Notes: a model not told the origin generated them from the sequence alone. A stretch of 64,000 nt of DNA from Phycisphaerae bacterium (GCA_030432905.1 JAUILU010000001.1:1116001-1180000); one strand, 5' to 3'. Numbered from the stretch's first letter, positions 1-9,642 are shown. Translations and numbers: made by a program.

Positions 1-248
1 GGATGTGCTACTCGATCTATCTGTGGCACTTCCTGATCGTCGCGGGCTATCGGATGGTTCACTTCAAGCTGTTCTCGCCGGGCGCGAACTGGCACGACCG
101 GGTGTTCTACATCTCGGCAGCCACCGCCATCGCCGTTGCGTTCAGCGCGGTCATGTTCGCCCTCATCGAACGACCCACGATGGACCCCAAATGGCCGAAG
201 AAACTCGCCAGGCTGCTCAGGATCTCTCGCACAACCGACAGGTCCTGA
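1..248 (+). CDS. Acyltransferase family 3 (OafA-like), C-terminal fragment
   Basis: This is the end of a gene that starts before the window; the open frame runs in from the left edge and stops at 248. The visible 81 residues begin with a 'YSIYLWHF' motif, which is typical of the late transmembrane helices of acyltransferase-3 proteins that O-acylate cell-surface sugars. A second hydrophobic helix follows (about residues 34-53) and ends in 'ALIERPT', also characteristic of the family, then a short basic tail. The protein would sit in the cytoplasmic membrane. The substrate cannot be told from the fragment. Confidence 0.75.
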   Translation, partial: MCYSIYLWHFLIVAGYRMVHFKLFSPGANWHDRVFYISAATAIAVAFSAVMFALIERPTMDPKWPKKLARLLRISRTTDRS

Positions 249-365
249 TCGGCATAGCGGAATGGCCCGGCTTGGTCGACCGGCGGGCCGAATCCCCCCC
301 TACCCTTCACCGACGCCCCGCACACGGGCCCCTCTTTCAACACCAAACCCTCCAGGGAGACCACG

Positions 366-1595
<1,230 letters not shown>

Positions 1596-1649
1596 GATCT
1601 GCCGATATATGATACATTATCCTTACGCTGCTTTTTGGGAGCACACATT

Positions 1650-2339
1650 ATGGCGGGTCGCGTGACAATTCCCCAGGCTCTTGCGAAAGGCTTCATTTTA
1701 TTTGTAAGCCTTCCCGACAATTCTCGTAAGACGATAGCCGAGAACATCGGTAAGTTGAAAACTCTAACATCTGTTCGCGAGCTCGAAGAGATCATTAGCC
1801 CAATTCCAGATTTATCACCATCAGATTCTGGCTCAATCGCCTCATTCTTGCTTGGCACTGCACAACTGCAATCATCCATTGATGTTGAGGCTGACGAACT
1901 AGTCGATGCAATTACTAACGGGCTGGCTGATGATCACAGACCAAGCTACATCCCAGCAACCGCACAGGATCATTGGACAATATCAAAATCCACCTTGCTT
2001 GCAATCCTACATAATTCCAGCATTAGCTACCTTGCTAAGGCACAGTCACTCATATTTGAACGAGAACACATCCTAACACGCTCTCGGATTCTCACAGATC
2101 TCCGCCCAGTCTTTGACAACAATGACACAGACATCTCGTTAGTCGTGGCATTATCCACACTTCACATAGAGTACATTGACGGGGACGATCGCAATACGAT
2201 ATCACTGGCGGTAGACAGGGATGACCTTGAATCGCTAAAATCGGCTTGCATGCGAGCACTTAAGAAACTTGAAACCGTGAACAATAAAATGCATGAATCT
2301 GGGATTGCAATCACCCGCTTCGGAGATCACTCCAAATGA
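1650..2339 (+). CDS. Unrecognised protein, first gene of an AT-rich three-gene operon
   Basis: I do not recognise this 229-residue protein. The ATG at 1650 is chosen because GGGAG lies eight bases before it; an upstream TTG in frame has no such site. There is no signal peptide or membrane helix, so it is probably cytoplasmic. The N-terminal 60 residues are predicted mostly helical. The last third holds 'TDLRPVF', a probable beta strand around 'LHIEYIDG', and an acidic-to-basic helix starting 'VDRDDLESLKSAC'. That last pattern loosely recalls COMM-like small domains, but this is a guess. Base and codon use are much richer in A and T than in icd next door. Its stop overlaps the next start (ATGA), so the two are probably translated together. 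Confidence 0.8.
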   Translation: MAGRVTIPQALAKGFILFVSLPDNSRKTIAENIGKLKTLTSVRELEEIISPIPDLSPSDSGSIASFLLGTAQLQSSIDVEADELVDAITNGLADDHRPSYIPATAQDHWTISKSTLLAILHNSSISYLAKAQSLIFEREHILTRSRILTDLRPVFDNNDTDISLVVALSTLHIEYIDGDDRNTISLAVDRDDLESLKSACMRALKKLETVNNKMHESGIAITRFGDHSK

Positions 2340-3319
2340 GTCGAATCTCAAAAGAATGGGACGCCGCCTTCTCCTCAAAATTCCCAACAGACTCATCCGA
2401 TCAACTTTACAACACCATCTTGGCATATGGAGTAGAAAACAACTCAGCTTCTGTTTTAAATTGTTGGCGAGACAACTCTTGGATATCTCACCAACACACA
2501 CTCTCCACATTCCAAGACAAACCAAGTCGTCGCGAACCCGAGCATCATGTTTGGCAGAATGTTATCTGGAGGCACTTCCATCTTGAAAAACTCAAATTAG
2601 AATGGCCTGTTTCCCAAATCACAGAAGAGGCTGCTCTAATTACTTCTTTAATCGAACAAAGTGACCCAGACACGATAAACGAATACGCCAACGCACTATT
2701 ACGCACAAACAGCCCACTCGCCCAAAGCCAACTCCTGCAATTATCTGCTAGCCTCGATGCATCCACGCCCACTGATAAATCAGTAGTATGCGAACCAATC
2801 CGCAATACTCTACTTAAACTCCGCCACACTTACGACGAATCGCTGCAAACAGGCATTGCAATAGGAATCAAACGACTCACGGCGATTTTGCCGGCCGAAG
2901 ACCTACCGTTCATGCTCAATTTTCTGACATACAAAGCTACAACAATTGAACTCTCTTCCACACTGCGTTCACTTGCAATCCGATTCGCCGGTCTACCGCA
3001 CACTTCGATTCCAAGCTACTCAGATTTTGCTTCTGCAGGCTATGACATTGCTTCGCAATTCTCTCAAAAACGACTAATCAACGCCCCCGCCAACCACGCC
3101 GTCTATGTTTCTGCAGTTGCGCAGCAAATAGCCCTCAATTGTCAAGACATTGCGGACAAAGTAGACTCAGCATTAACTGGATATTTTAATCCGTATTTGC
3201 TAAGAGTGGCAAGTAGTTCCATTAGTCAATTTCTTACCAACCTTGATGCCAATGACGAGAGATATAGTTTGCTGACTTTAATCAAGGATAAGTATGTCAT
3301 CCGTACGACTGACAGATAG
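2336..3319 (+). CDS. Unrecognised helical protein, second gene of the AT-rich operon
   Basis: A 327-residue protein that I cannot assign to a family. It starts with an ATG that shares four bases with the preceding stop. The sequence is rich in Leu, Ser, Thr and Asn and looks largely alpha-helical. There is no signal peptide, no membrane segment and no obvious nucleotide-binding or nuclease motif. The N-terminal 80 residues contain several Trp and His (for example 'HHVWQNVIWRHFHLEKL', about 70-86). The last 26 bases overlap the next gene. The tight overlap on both sides argues that the three products act as one unit. Composition is AT-rich like its partners, which suggests acquisition from another genome. 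Confidence 0.8.
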   Translation: MSRISKEWDAAFSSKFPTDSSDQLYNTILAYGVENNSASVLNCWRDNSWISHQHTLSTFQDKPSRREPEHHVWQNVIWRHFHLEKLKLEWPVSQITEEAALITSLIEQSDPDTINEYANALLRTNSPLAQSQLLQLSASLDASTPTDKSVVCEPIRNTLLKLRHTYDESLQTGIAIGIKRLTAILPAEDLPFMLNFLTYKATTIELSSTLRSLAIRFAGLPHTSIPSYSDFASAGYDIASQFSQKRLINAPANHAVYVSAVAQQIALNCQDIADKVDSALTGYFNPYLLRVASSSISQFLTNLDANDERYSLLTLIKDKYVIRTTDR

Positions 3320-3926
3320 TGAACCAATTGAACTTCGAGCAATGGCCCTCGTTGGCGAAACCAATCCAGCTGGCTATGTTTGTCATGTTGCTGTGTTACC
3401 AAGAACACTACGGGTACAGAACAATCAAAATGTCGAGACTCTAGGGCAGCGCCCACCTGTAGAAGAACATAGTGTGAAGTGTAATGTAGCGGGCTGGCAA
3501 GACATTACAGAAGACCAGATTCATGCTGGGCTAGCTTGGATCGAACTCCACTCTCCAGAAAGCAATCTAGTAACATACTCAGTTTCCTACAAAGCATATC
3601 CAGCATTTGATGCGTCGTACAATGACAATGGGGAGATGTACGACAGACAATTTAGCTGTGTCGGATTCGTACTTTGCTTGTATGATGAAGCTATTAATCG
3701 TCCTATTGAACTGGACAGCAACTTTGACAATTTCCCTTCTATCGCTCTTAGCGAACTTATGGAAGTCTGGCCTGAGTACGCATCACGCGAAGGTGTCCGA
3801 GCCCGGGCTGGATTACATGGACCTGGACCGTGGAAAATTGTTATGCCTGCGTATGCTTTCCACGCACTTTCTGAGGAATTAGATAAGCCGTTTCTGCCTA
3901 GTTCATTCTCAGATGCCACTTTCTAG
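3294..3926 (+). CDS. Unrecognised protein, third gene of the AT-rich operon
   Basis: A 210-residue protein of unknown family. The ATG at 3294 lies inside the end of the previous gene and is preceded by AAGGA, so the start is well supported. No signal peptide or membrane helix is visible. The chain alternates predicted strands and short acidic stretches, with aromatic-rich segments such as 'YSVSYKAYPAFDASY' (about 87-101), and a Gly-Pro turn ('LHGPGPWKIVMPAYAF') near residues 172-187. It could be a small beta-rich adaptor, but there is no catalytic signature to name a function. It is the last gene of the operon; an AT-rich non-coding stretch follows. Confidence 0.8.
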   Translation: MSSVRLTDSEPIELRAMALVGETNPAGYVCHVAVLPRTLRVQNNQNVETLGQRPPVEEHSVKCNVAGWQDITEDQIHAGLAWIELHSPESNLVTYSVSYKAYPAFDASYNDNGEMYDRQFSCVGFVLCLYDEAINRPIELDSNFDNFPSIALSELMEVWPEYASREGVRARAGLHGPGPWKIVMPAYAFHALSEELDKPFLPSSFSDATF

Positions 3927-4276
3927 ATGCGTGCGGCCTGTATTTCGCATTATTTTTTTCATAATTACATACTCAACAAGTATGGGCAATATAAGTCCTC
4001 AGCCCAATATTGATCATGCCAGCAATAAATTTCGTGATCTTCGCAGCAAACATGTTGAATGCACAGACCGTCGCCTTTGATGTTCCCAACCAACCATGTT
4101 TAATCAGCTCGCAGACTCGGAAGTAATCAGCAAGAGATCCCGAGAATTTCCATATATATCCCCTCACTAATTATCAGTGGATTCAATGTCGTGCCCCCTC
4201 CCCAAACTACGGATGTCTCCCGTACCACCTCCCGAATCTACGCATGACCGGGGGGGGCACCACGAAGGAGACAGAC
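3927..4276. other. AT-rich intergenic stretch ending the operon
   Basis: About 350 bases without a convincing gene. The left part is very AT-rich, with a T run near 3952-3959 and a six-base hairpin CATACT/AGTATG around 3967-3983. Base composition returns to the high-GC background at about 4190. A 64-codon open frame on the minus strand (3973-4167) has no supporting start signal or recognisable family. TCCCCAAACT at 4199-4208 is the reverse complement of ten bases near the end of icd (1564-1573), which is too short to call an attachment repeat. Confidence 0.5.
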
Positions 4277-5140
4277 GTGAACCGAAAGACCAAGATCGCA
4301 CTGACCGCACTCGCCGCCGCCTCGGCTTCTGCCGCCCTCGGGCAGGTGGACGTTGACGGCGTCATCACCGTTGACAACGCCTACGGGTTCGGGTTCGGCA
4401 GCGCCACCGGGATGACCACCTCGAGCTACTACGGCGGGATCCGCAACGTCCTGGCTGCGGAGATCACCAACGGGCTGCCCGTGCTCTACACCGCGGGGAC
4501 CGCAAACGCCGGCAACGGGTACCGCAACATCGGCGTCGGGCCCGAGCTTTACGACCTGAACGCGATCCCCGCCAGCGACTACATGTACCTCGTCGCGTGG
4601 TCCGACGACACGTCCTACCAGGGCGCGATCGCGTCGTTCACCGTCGGGTCCACCACCATCAGCACCAACCCGGGCGTGGGCTGGGAGGTCTACGCGACCG
4701 GCATCGACCGCGACTCCAACATCGCGGGCGACACGCTGACCAACAGCGCCGCGGACATCGCGCTGATCAACTCGCAGATCGTGCTGGCAAACTCGATGGG
4801 CGGCGGCGCGGGCACCTCCGTCGGCTGGGTTGACGAAACCGGGCTCCTGCCCGACGGCTCGACGGGCAGCGGCGCGCTCGTCTTCGGCGATGACAACACA
4901 GGCGGCGCCGGCGGCACGCACCCCTTCGGCGCGATCAACGGCATCGATCCCACCGGCCAGTGGATGTGGTACAACGAGGACCCCTCGACCATCGCCAACC
5001 CGTTCCTAGCGGGCCCGGAAGGCTCGGACGGGCACCACGAGTTCCTGATCTTCCGCATCCCGGTCGCCGCGATCCCGTCGCCGAGCACCGCGTCACTTCT
5101 TGCACTGACAGGCCTCGGTGCGATGCGACGCCGCCGCTAA
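4277..5140 (+). CDS. Exported protein with C-terminal hydrophobic/RRRR sorting tail
   Basis: A 287-residue secreted protein. The GTG at 4277 is chosen because GAAGGAG ends six bases before it and the chain then opens with a signal peptide ('MNRKTKIALTALAAASASA', cleavage near 'ALGQ'). The mature part is Gly-, Asp- and Thr-rich and mostly beta-like. The end has the tripartite form proline-rich turn ('IPSPS'), about 15 hydrophobic residues, then 'MRRRR'. This is the PEP-CTERM-like arrangement seen on many Phycisphaerae exported proteins, which in other bacteria is processed by exosortase-type enzymes. The function of the body is unknown. Its 3' neighbour is convergent, with a shared terminator between them. 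Confidence 0.8.
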   Translation: MNRKTKIALTALAAASASAALGQVDVDGVITVDNAYGFGFGSATGMTTSSYYGGIRNVLAAEITNGLPVLYTAGTANAGNGYRNIGVGPELYDLNAIPASDYMYLVAWSDDTSYQGAIASFTVGSTTISTNPGVGWEVYATGIDRDSNIAGDTLTNSAADIALINSQIVLANSMGGGAGTSVGWVDETGLLPDGSTGSGALVFGDDNTGGAGGTHPFGAINGIDPTGQWMWYNEDPSTIANPFLAGPEGSDGHHEFLIFRIPVAAIPSPSTASLLALTGLGAMRRRR

Positions 5141-5171
5141 GCGAGACCAGAAGGACACCCACACACTCCAC

Positions 5172-5200
5172 GCGGGCCCGCATCAAGTGCGGGTCCGTTT
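5172..5200. terminator. Hairpin between convergent genes
   Basis: An 11-pair stem (5172-5182 with 5188-5198, two G-T pairs, five-base loop) followed by a short T stretch on the plus strand. It sits between convergent genes and can end the transcript of the gene at 4277 and possibly that of the gene at 5964. Confidence 0.6.
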
Positions 5201-5205
5201 GTGTA

Positions 5206-5964
5206 TCAGTCGCAGCCCGCGTTGAAGTTGGCGATCCACGCCGTGAAGTCGGTCGGTGTGCACATGCCGTCGCCGTTCTGGTCGCACCCGGGGCCCATCT
5301 GGTTGAACGCGGCGATCCACGCGGTGAAGTCGGTGGGCGAAACGACGCCGTCACCATTGACGTCGGCGAGGCAGGTGTCGCCATCTGCGTAGAGCCTGAA
5401 GTCGGCACCGGGGAACGTGCTGTCGAACCAGTTGACGCCGAGGTTCGCCGAGAACCAGACCGAGCCGCCGGTGCCTGTGGGTCCCGTGGCCCACGACCAC
5501 GTGTCGTTATCGCGGTTGCCGTTGTCGTTCTCGATCTCGAGCCAGTACTCGACGCCGCTGAGGAACGTGAAACTGATAGCCACCTCATAGGTGTACACGC
5601 TGCTCAGAACGCTCGTACCCGGCGGAACAAGGGTTCGGCTCACGCTATCGCCCACGGGGAAAGTGGCGATGACCGCACCGGGCGTGCCGTTCGCGTCGTC
5701 GCGGATATAAATGAAAAAGTTGTCCGTCGCGGGCGGCGTTTCGTCACCCCCGCCGTAGAAACCGGTCCACTCGATCCGCGTGACGGCCTGATCCGGCTGG
5801 ATCGCGACGTTGTCTGTGACGGTCTGCGGCACACTGGAATCGGCAACGAGCCCCGTGGTGACGCCAGCAGGCCCGCCGACGCCGTTGTCGTAGACGAGCT
5901 GAGCCGACGCAGCGCCGGCGAAGATGGAAGCGGCAAGAAGAACGCCCGTGTGTGCCGTGTTCAT
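5206..5964 (-). CDS. Secreted protein with C-terminal GC-type dockerin repeats
   Basis: A 252-residue exported protein. It opens with a signal peptide ('MNTAHTGVLLAASIFAGAASA'), followed by a beta-rich body of about 170 residues. The C-terminal 55 residues carry two dockerin-like calcium loops, 'DVNGDGVVSPTDFTAWI' and 'DQNGDGMCTPTDFTAWI', ending in 'NAGCD'. Paired repeats of this form ending in Gly-Cys are a known anchoring module of Phycisphaerae surface proteins. Four cysteines lie in this region. A second protein with the same tail is at 38638. The gene is transcribed away from the AIPR gene, and an approximately 210-base AT-rich region separates them. The body gives no enzymatic signature. 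Confidence 0.85.
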   Translation of the reverse strand: MNTAHTGVLLAASIFAGAASAQLVYDNGVGGPAGVTTGLVADSSVPQTVTDNVAIQPDQAVTRIEWTGFYGGGDETPPATDNFFIYIRDDANGTPGAVIATFPVGDSVSRTLVPPGTSVLSSVYTYEVAISFTFLSGVEYWLEIENDNGNRDNDTWSWATGPTGTGGSVWFSANLGVNWFDSTFPGADFRLYADGDTCLADVNGDGVVSPTDFTAWIAAFNQMGPGCDQNGDGMCTPTDFTAWIANFNAGCD

Positions 5965-6175
5965 GCAAAATCCCCTGGCATTGATGCCGAGCCTGTAAGG
6001 CGGTGTGTGTCTAGGTTAGATTAGGAGGGGAGGGGGTTGGGCACAAGGGTAGGGTTTGGTGTAGTCTTTGACAGCCAGATCGGCTGGACACTTCAAGTAG
6101 GACGAATCCTAGGAAATCACCGAGTTACTAACACTATATTATACTGATTTACCTTCGCCATGAAGGAGACCTGCA

Positions 6176-7924
6176 ATGTTTGACAATATTGATTCCGTAG
6201 ATGGCAAGTATAACTTCACTACTGATATTAAGATCAGAGATTGGGCTAGTTTAACAGCAACACAGGCCTATGGCATATATGCACTCGGTTTGTACTGTTC
6301 CGAAACAGACTTCCTTTCGCTTGCTGCAGATGCCAATACCGATGGCGCCGATGACAAGAAGTTAGATCTAATCCATATCGACAAAGACACAAACACAGCC
6401 TACATAGGTCAGGTTACTGTCTATGCCGAGTGGGATAAAGAGTCTGCCGAATCCAATAAGGCTTCCGATCTCGCGGTTGGCATGGGATGGTTGCTTCAAG
6501 ATGACATAGACAGCCTACCGTCCCGCCTACAACCGAAGGCACAAGAACTCAGAGATCTACTTGAATCAGATGAACCGATCAGAATTGAGTTACTTTTTAT
6601 TCATAATGCTACAGAATCAAAGAACGCCGATGACGAGTTACGCACAATTGCTGCTACCACTAATCGCCTAATTGGCAAGGACAACGTCAACGTCGCATAT
6701 CGAGAGCTTGGCATCAATCGCATTCAAGATCTATTTGACGACTTAGACAAAGACATCCTAATCAGCGTAGCGGTACCATTACCAATTGAAGACCATTTTG
6801 GCATTCACAACGAAGACTGGGAGGCCGCCGTCTTTGTCCTCCCCGGCAACAGACTGAAGGAACTGTATAGCGAATTTTCCGAGCGACTCTTTTCTGCAAA
6901 CATTCGCGGTTATCTTAGTATTGTTAATAAGAAAGGTAACATCAACAAAGTTATTCGCGAGTCCGCATCAACTTCGCCACAGACTTTTTGGCCATACAAC
7001 AACGGAATTACTATTCTAACCAATAACTTTACTATTGGTGACGGCGAAATTGTACTTGAAGGGCTTTCTATCATCAATGGCGCACAGACTACTGGCGTTG
7101 TAGCCGAACTTGATGAGGATATAGCAGCGAATATCAAAGTACCATGCCGTGTCGTTGCATGCACAGATGAAGATGTAGTAAACAATATCATTCGCTACAA
7201 CAACACCCAAAATGCCATAAAGTCATTTGATCTCAGAAGCAACGACGCTACCCAGCACAGACTACAAACTGCGTTCAAGGATTACGAAATTGAATATGCC
7301 CATAGACGCTCTGGATTGCGACGCTTACCGGCGACTGCCATACATGCTGACACAGTCGCGCCTTGCCTAGCCTCTTTTCACGGTGAATTCCAAACTGCAA
7401 TTAGGAATAGAGCTGACATATTTGAAAGTGACGAAAAGTATAACAGGACTTTCCCGGCAGGGATTTCAGCCGAACATGTCTTCCTAGTTCAAACACTGTC
7501 AGACGCTATTGATGAAAAGAAATCTACACTCAAGGCCACGGTGGCCACTGGCAATGCTTCTGCAGAAGACGAGTTGTTACTAAAATTCTTATCGTATTCT
7601 ACGTCCAAACAATTCTTAATCGCGGTGACGGGTCGTCTGTGTGAACAGATCATTGGCGGACGGGTTGCCGACCGCTTTGGCTGGAAAGCCATTGCTGCGT
7701 CTGTCACACCTGACAAGGCAAGGCTTCGGCTTGCATGGAGTATAGCACTCGACCAGATATACCCACTAGTAAAACACGCTGCGGGAAATGACCCATACAA
7801 AGTAGTACGTTCCACAGAAGAGCTTGAAAGAGTATCAGACCACGTAAGTTCCATACTCGAATCTCTTAAGACTCAATTTTCCGCAGGATTTGACAATTTG
7901 CGATCACTCACAACAAATGGTTGA
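6176..7924 (+). CDS. AIPR family protein (abortive infection phage resistance)
   Basis: A 582-residue cytoplasmic protein. The AIPR signature is clear: 'FSANIRGYLS' (239-248), 'FWPYNNGITIL' (271-281) and 'GLSIINGAQTT' (296-306). Members of this family protect against phage, in some cases by killing the infected cell. The N-terminal region around 59-85 ('KKLDLIHID' then 'YIGQVTVY') has the layout of a PD-(D/E)XK nuclease, but the expected Q-x-K reads Q-V-T, so the usual catalytic Lys is missing unless another residue serves. GAAGGAG precedes the ATG. The gene is strongly AT-rich compared with its neighbours and stands alone, which points to horizontal transfer. The family call is firm; activity is inferred. 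Confidence 0.88.
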   Translation: MFDNIDSVDGKYNFTTDIKIRDWASLTATQAYGIYALGLYCSETDFLSLAADANTDGADDKKLDLIHIDKDTNTAYIGQVTVYAEWDKESAESNKASDLAVGMGWLLQDDIDSLPSRLQPKAQELRDLLESDEPIRIELLFIHNATESKNADDELRTIAATTNRLIGKDNVNVAYRELGINRIQDLFDDLDKDILISVAVPLPIEDHFGIHNEDWEAAVFVLPGNRLKELYSEFSERLFSANIRGYLSIVNKKGNINKVIRESASTSPQTFWPYNNGITILTNNFTIGDGEIVLEGLSIINGAQTTGVVAELDEDIAANIKVPCRVVACTDEDVVNNIIRYNNTQNAIKSFDLRSNDATQHRLQTAFKDYEIEYAHRRSGLRRLPATAIHADTVAPCLASFHGEFQTAIRNRADIFESDEKYNRTFPAGISAEHVFLVQTLSDAIDEKKSTLKATVATGNASAEDELLLKFLSYSTSKQFLIAVTGRLCEQIIGGRVADRFGWKAIAASVTPDKARLRLAWSIALDQIYPLVKHAAGNDPYKVVRSTEELERVSDHVSSILESLKTQFSAGFDNLRSLTTNG

Positions 7925-8044
7925 GCACGACTTTATAGCCCCATCATGTTTCAGATATACACCACCCCCTGCCTTCACTGTTCTTACATCTCTTCTCATT
8001 CCGCTAACGAATCCACCCTCCCCCCCACCATCGAACTCCACCCC

Positions 8045-8569
8045 ATGCCCCAAGCCCCCGACACAGTCCGCATCACCCCCACCTCCGAGCCCGGGTATGG
8101 GCGGGTGTGGCGTGTGGAGGCTCGGCAGGTGCTTGATCACCCGGTGGAGGAGGTGTTCCCCTTCTTCGCCGATGCGCACAATCTCGAGGAGATCACGCCG
8201 GCGATCCTCGGGTTTGAGGTGCTCACGCCCCAGCCCATCGAGATGCGGTCGGGGCTGATCCTCGACTACCGGCTCCGGGTGCGGGGCGTTCCGATCCGGT
8301 GGCGGACGGAGATCCTGGACTGGGACCCGCCGCGGGGGTTCGTCGACACGCAGGTCCGGGGGCCGTACCGGCTCTGGCACCACATACACACGTTCGAGCC
8401 GATCGACGGCGGCACGCGGACGCTCTGCACCGATATCGTCCGCTACCGCCCGCGCGGCTGGCTGCTCGCGCCGATTGTCAACACGCTGTTCGTGCAGCGC
8501 GACGTCGAGAAGATCTTCCGGTATCGGTTTGAGAAGCTCGCAGAGAAGTTCGGATCAGCGGACAGCTAG
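8045..8569 (+). CDS. SRPBCC (START-like) family protein
   Basis: A 174-residue protein with the helix-grip ligand-binding fold of polyketide cyclase/coenzyme-Q-binding relatives. The visible marks are an early strand 'VWRVEARQVLDHPVEEVFPFFAD', then 'GLILDYRLRVRGVPIRWRTEI', 'HHIHTFEPIDGGTRTL', and a long C-terminal helix. The ATG at 8045 is preferred over one 99 bases upstream because the extra residues are not family-like and the upstream DNA is AT-rich intergenic sequence. No signal peptide is seen. Its end overlaps by four bases the end of the convergent Rrf2 gene. Members bind small hydrophobic ligands or act as cell-division inhibitors (the SulA-adjacent type); the ligand here is unknown. 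Confidence 0.8.
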   Translation: MPQAPDTVRITPTSEPGYGRVWRVEARQVLDHPVEEVFPFFADAHNLEEITPAILGFEVLTPQPIEMRSGLILDYRLRVRGVPIRWRTEILDWDPPRGFVDTQVRGPYRLWHHIHTFEPIDGGTRTLCTDIVRYRPRGWLLAPIVNTLFVQRDVEKIFRYRFEKLAEKFGSADS

Positions 8570-9066
8570 GCGTTCCGTTTGGCCGCGAGCCACTCGGCGT
8601 TGCCCTTGAGCACACGCAGCGGCACCTCTTTCTCGACCGTCTTGGCAAGGTCCGCGAGCGTAACACTCTGCAGATGCGAACGCCACGCCTTGTCGGCGTC
8701 GTACATCACCCGGGCGACGGCGCAGGGACGACGCGTTTTCCCCTTGGCGGGCGGCTTCTCGGCGCAGGGCATGTTGTCGCGGATCTCGGTGCAGACAAAC
8801 GTCCGCCCCTTGCCCTCGACGGCTTCGACGATATCAAGAAACGTGATCCGCCCCGGCGCACGCGCGAGCTTGTACCCGCCGGTCGGGCCGAGTGTGCCGG
8901 AGATGATGCCCGCGCTCGAAAGGGCCTGGAGCGCCTTGGAGAGATACTCACGAGGGATGCCGTGCAGTTCGGCGAGGAGCTTGGCAGGGATGCGTTCATC
9001 CTCGGGCAGCGCCGCCAGCACGGAGCAGCAGTGCAGCGCCCACTCGACGTGGTTTTTAAGCTGCAC
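8566..9066 (-). CDS. Rrf2 family transcriptional regulator
   Basis: A 166-residue DNA-binding repressor. The winged-helix core is at residues 3-80 ('LAELHGIPREYLSKALQAL' as recognition region, 'GPTGGYKLAR' as the wing). Three cysteines, C92, C101 and C115, lie where Rrf2 proteins such as IscR and NsrR hold an iron-sulfur cluster, so it may sense nitric oxide, oxidants or Fe-S status. Translation starts at a GTG that shares one base with the stop of the AhpD-like gene, so the two form a coupled operon. An operator lies in front of that operon (9563-9583), and autoregulation is likely. The family is certain; the signal is inferred. Confidence 0.93.
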   Translation of the reverse strand: MQLKNHVEWALHCCSVLAALPEDERIPAKLLAELHGIPREYLSKALQALSSAGIISGTLGPTGGYKLARAPGRITFLDIVEAVEGKGRTFVCTEIRDNMPCAEKPPAKGKTRRPCAVARVMYDADKAWRSHLQSVTLADLAKTVEKEVPLRVLKGNAEWLAAKRNA

Positions 9067-9548
9067 TAGCTCAGCCCCGCTTTGGTCAGGCCGTACATCT
9101 CGTCGAGTGAGCCCGGTGTTGCTCTGGCGACCGCGTTGAACCGGTTCCAGCCGTTGATCGCGACGACGGTGTACATGAGATCCGAGACCTCTTGCTCGGA
9201 CAGTTCCCGTCGGGCGGCCTCGAACGCCTCGTCGCTGACGCCTTCGCTCGGGAGATGGGTCATGGTCTCAGCGAGCGCGAGGGCGGCCCGCTCACGCTGC
9301 GAAAAGAGGTCTGACTCGCGCCAGATCGGGAGGTGGTAGATCCGCAGCTCACGCTCGCCGTGGATCTTGGCTTCTTTGGAGTGCATGTCGACGCAGAACG
9401 CGCAGGCGTTGAGCTGCGAGACGCGGATGTTGACGAGATCGATGAGCGAACGCTCGATGCTGCTGTTGTCGTGCATAGCGAGCGAGAACGCGAGAAACTT
9501 ATCGAACAACGGCGCCGAGAGCGCGGAGTAGTTGATTCGGTTTGACAT
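9066..9548 (-). CDS. AhpD-like / carboxymuconolactone decarboxylase family protein
   Basis: A 160-residue all-helical protein of the alkylhydroperoxidase AhpD core family. The redox motif C49-x-x-C52 followed by H56 ('ACAFCVDMHSKEA') matches the active site that reduces peroxides or related substrates. It is the first gene of an operon with the Rrf2 regulator, with a one-base overlap (TAG/GTG). AAGGAG precedes the ATG. The pairing of a peroxidase-like enzyme with a cysteine-bearing Rrf2 repressor suggests an oxidative or nitrosative stress response. The exact substrate is unknown. Confidence 0.9.
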   Translation of the reverse strand: MSNRINYSALSAPLFDKFLAFSLAMHDNSSIERSLIDLVNIRVSQLNACAFCVDMHSKEAKIHGERELRIYHLPIWRESDLFSQRERAALALAETMTHLPSEGVSDEAFEAARRELSEQEVSDLMYTVVAINGWNRFNAVARATPGSLDEMYGLTKAGLS

Positions 9549-9562
9549 CTGGGGCTCCTTAT

Positions 9563-9611
9563 TACGGATATTTATTATCCGTATTTAAGCCCGCGCCGAT
9601 TCTTGTGTCAA
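9563..9611 (-). promoter_or_regulatory. Promoter and operator of the ahpD-like/rrf2 operon
   Basis: On the minus strand TTGACA (9611-9606), a 17-base spacer and TTAAAT (9588-9583) form a good promoter. Directly downstream lies a perfect inverted repeat, TACGGATA-N5-TATCCGTA (9563-9583), which touches the last base of the -10. A repressor bound here would block initiation. The Rrf2 protein encoded in the operon is the obvious candidate. Confidence 0.7.
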
Positions 9612-9642
9612 GCCCGCGTTGGATAGGTGTCAGCCTTACGTC

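Noticed and set aside
3973..4167. 64-codon minus-strand open frame, considered as a transposase remnant
   Set aside because: No transposase motif, no inverted repeats and no ribosome site; the region is AT-rich non-coding DNA.
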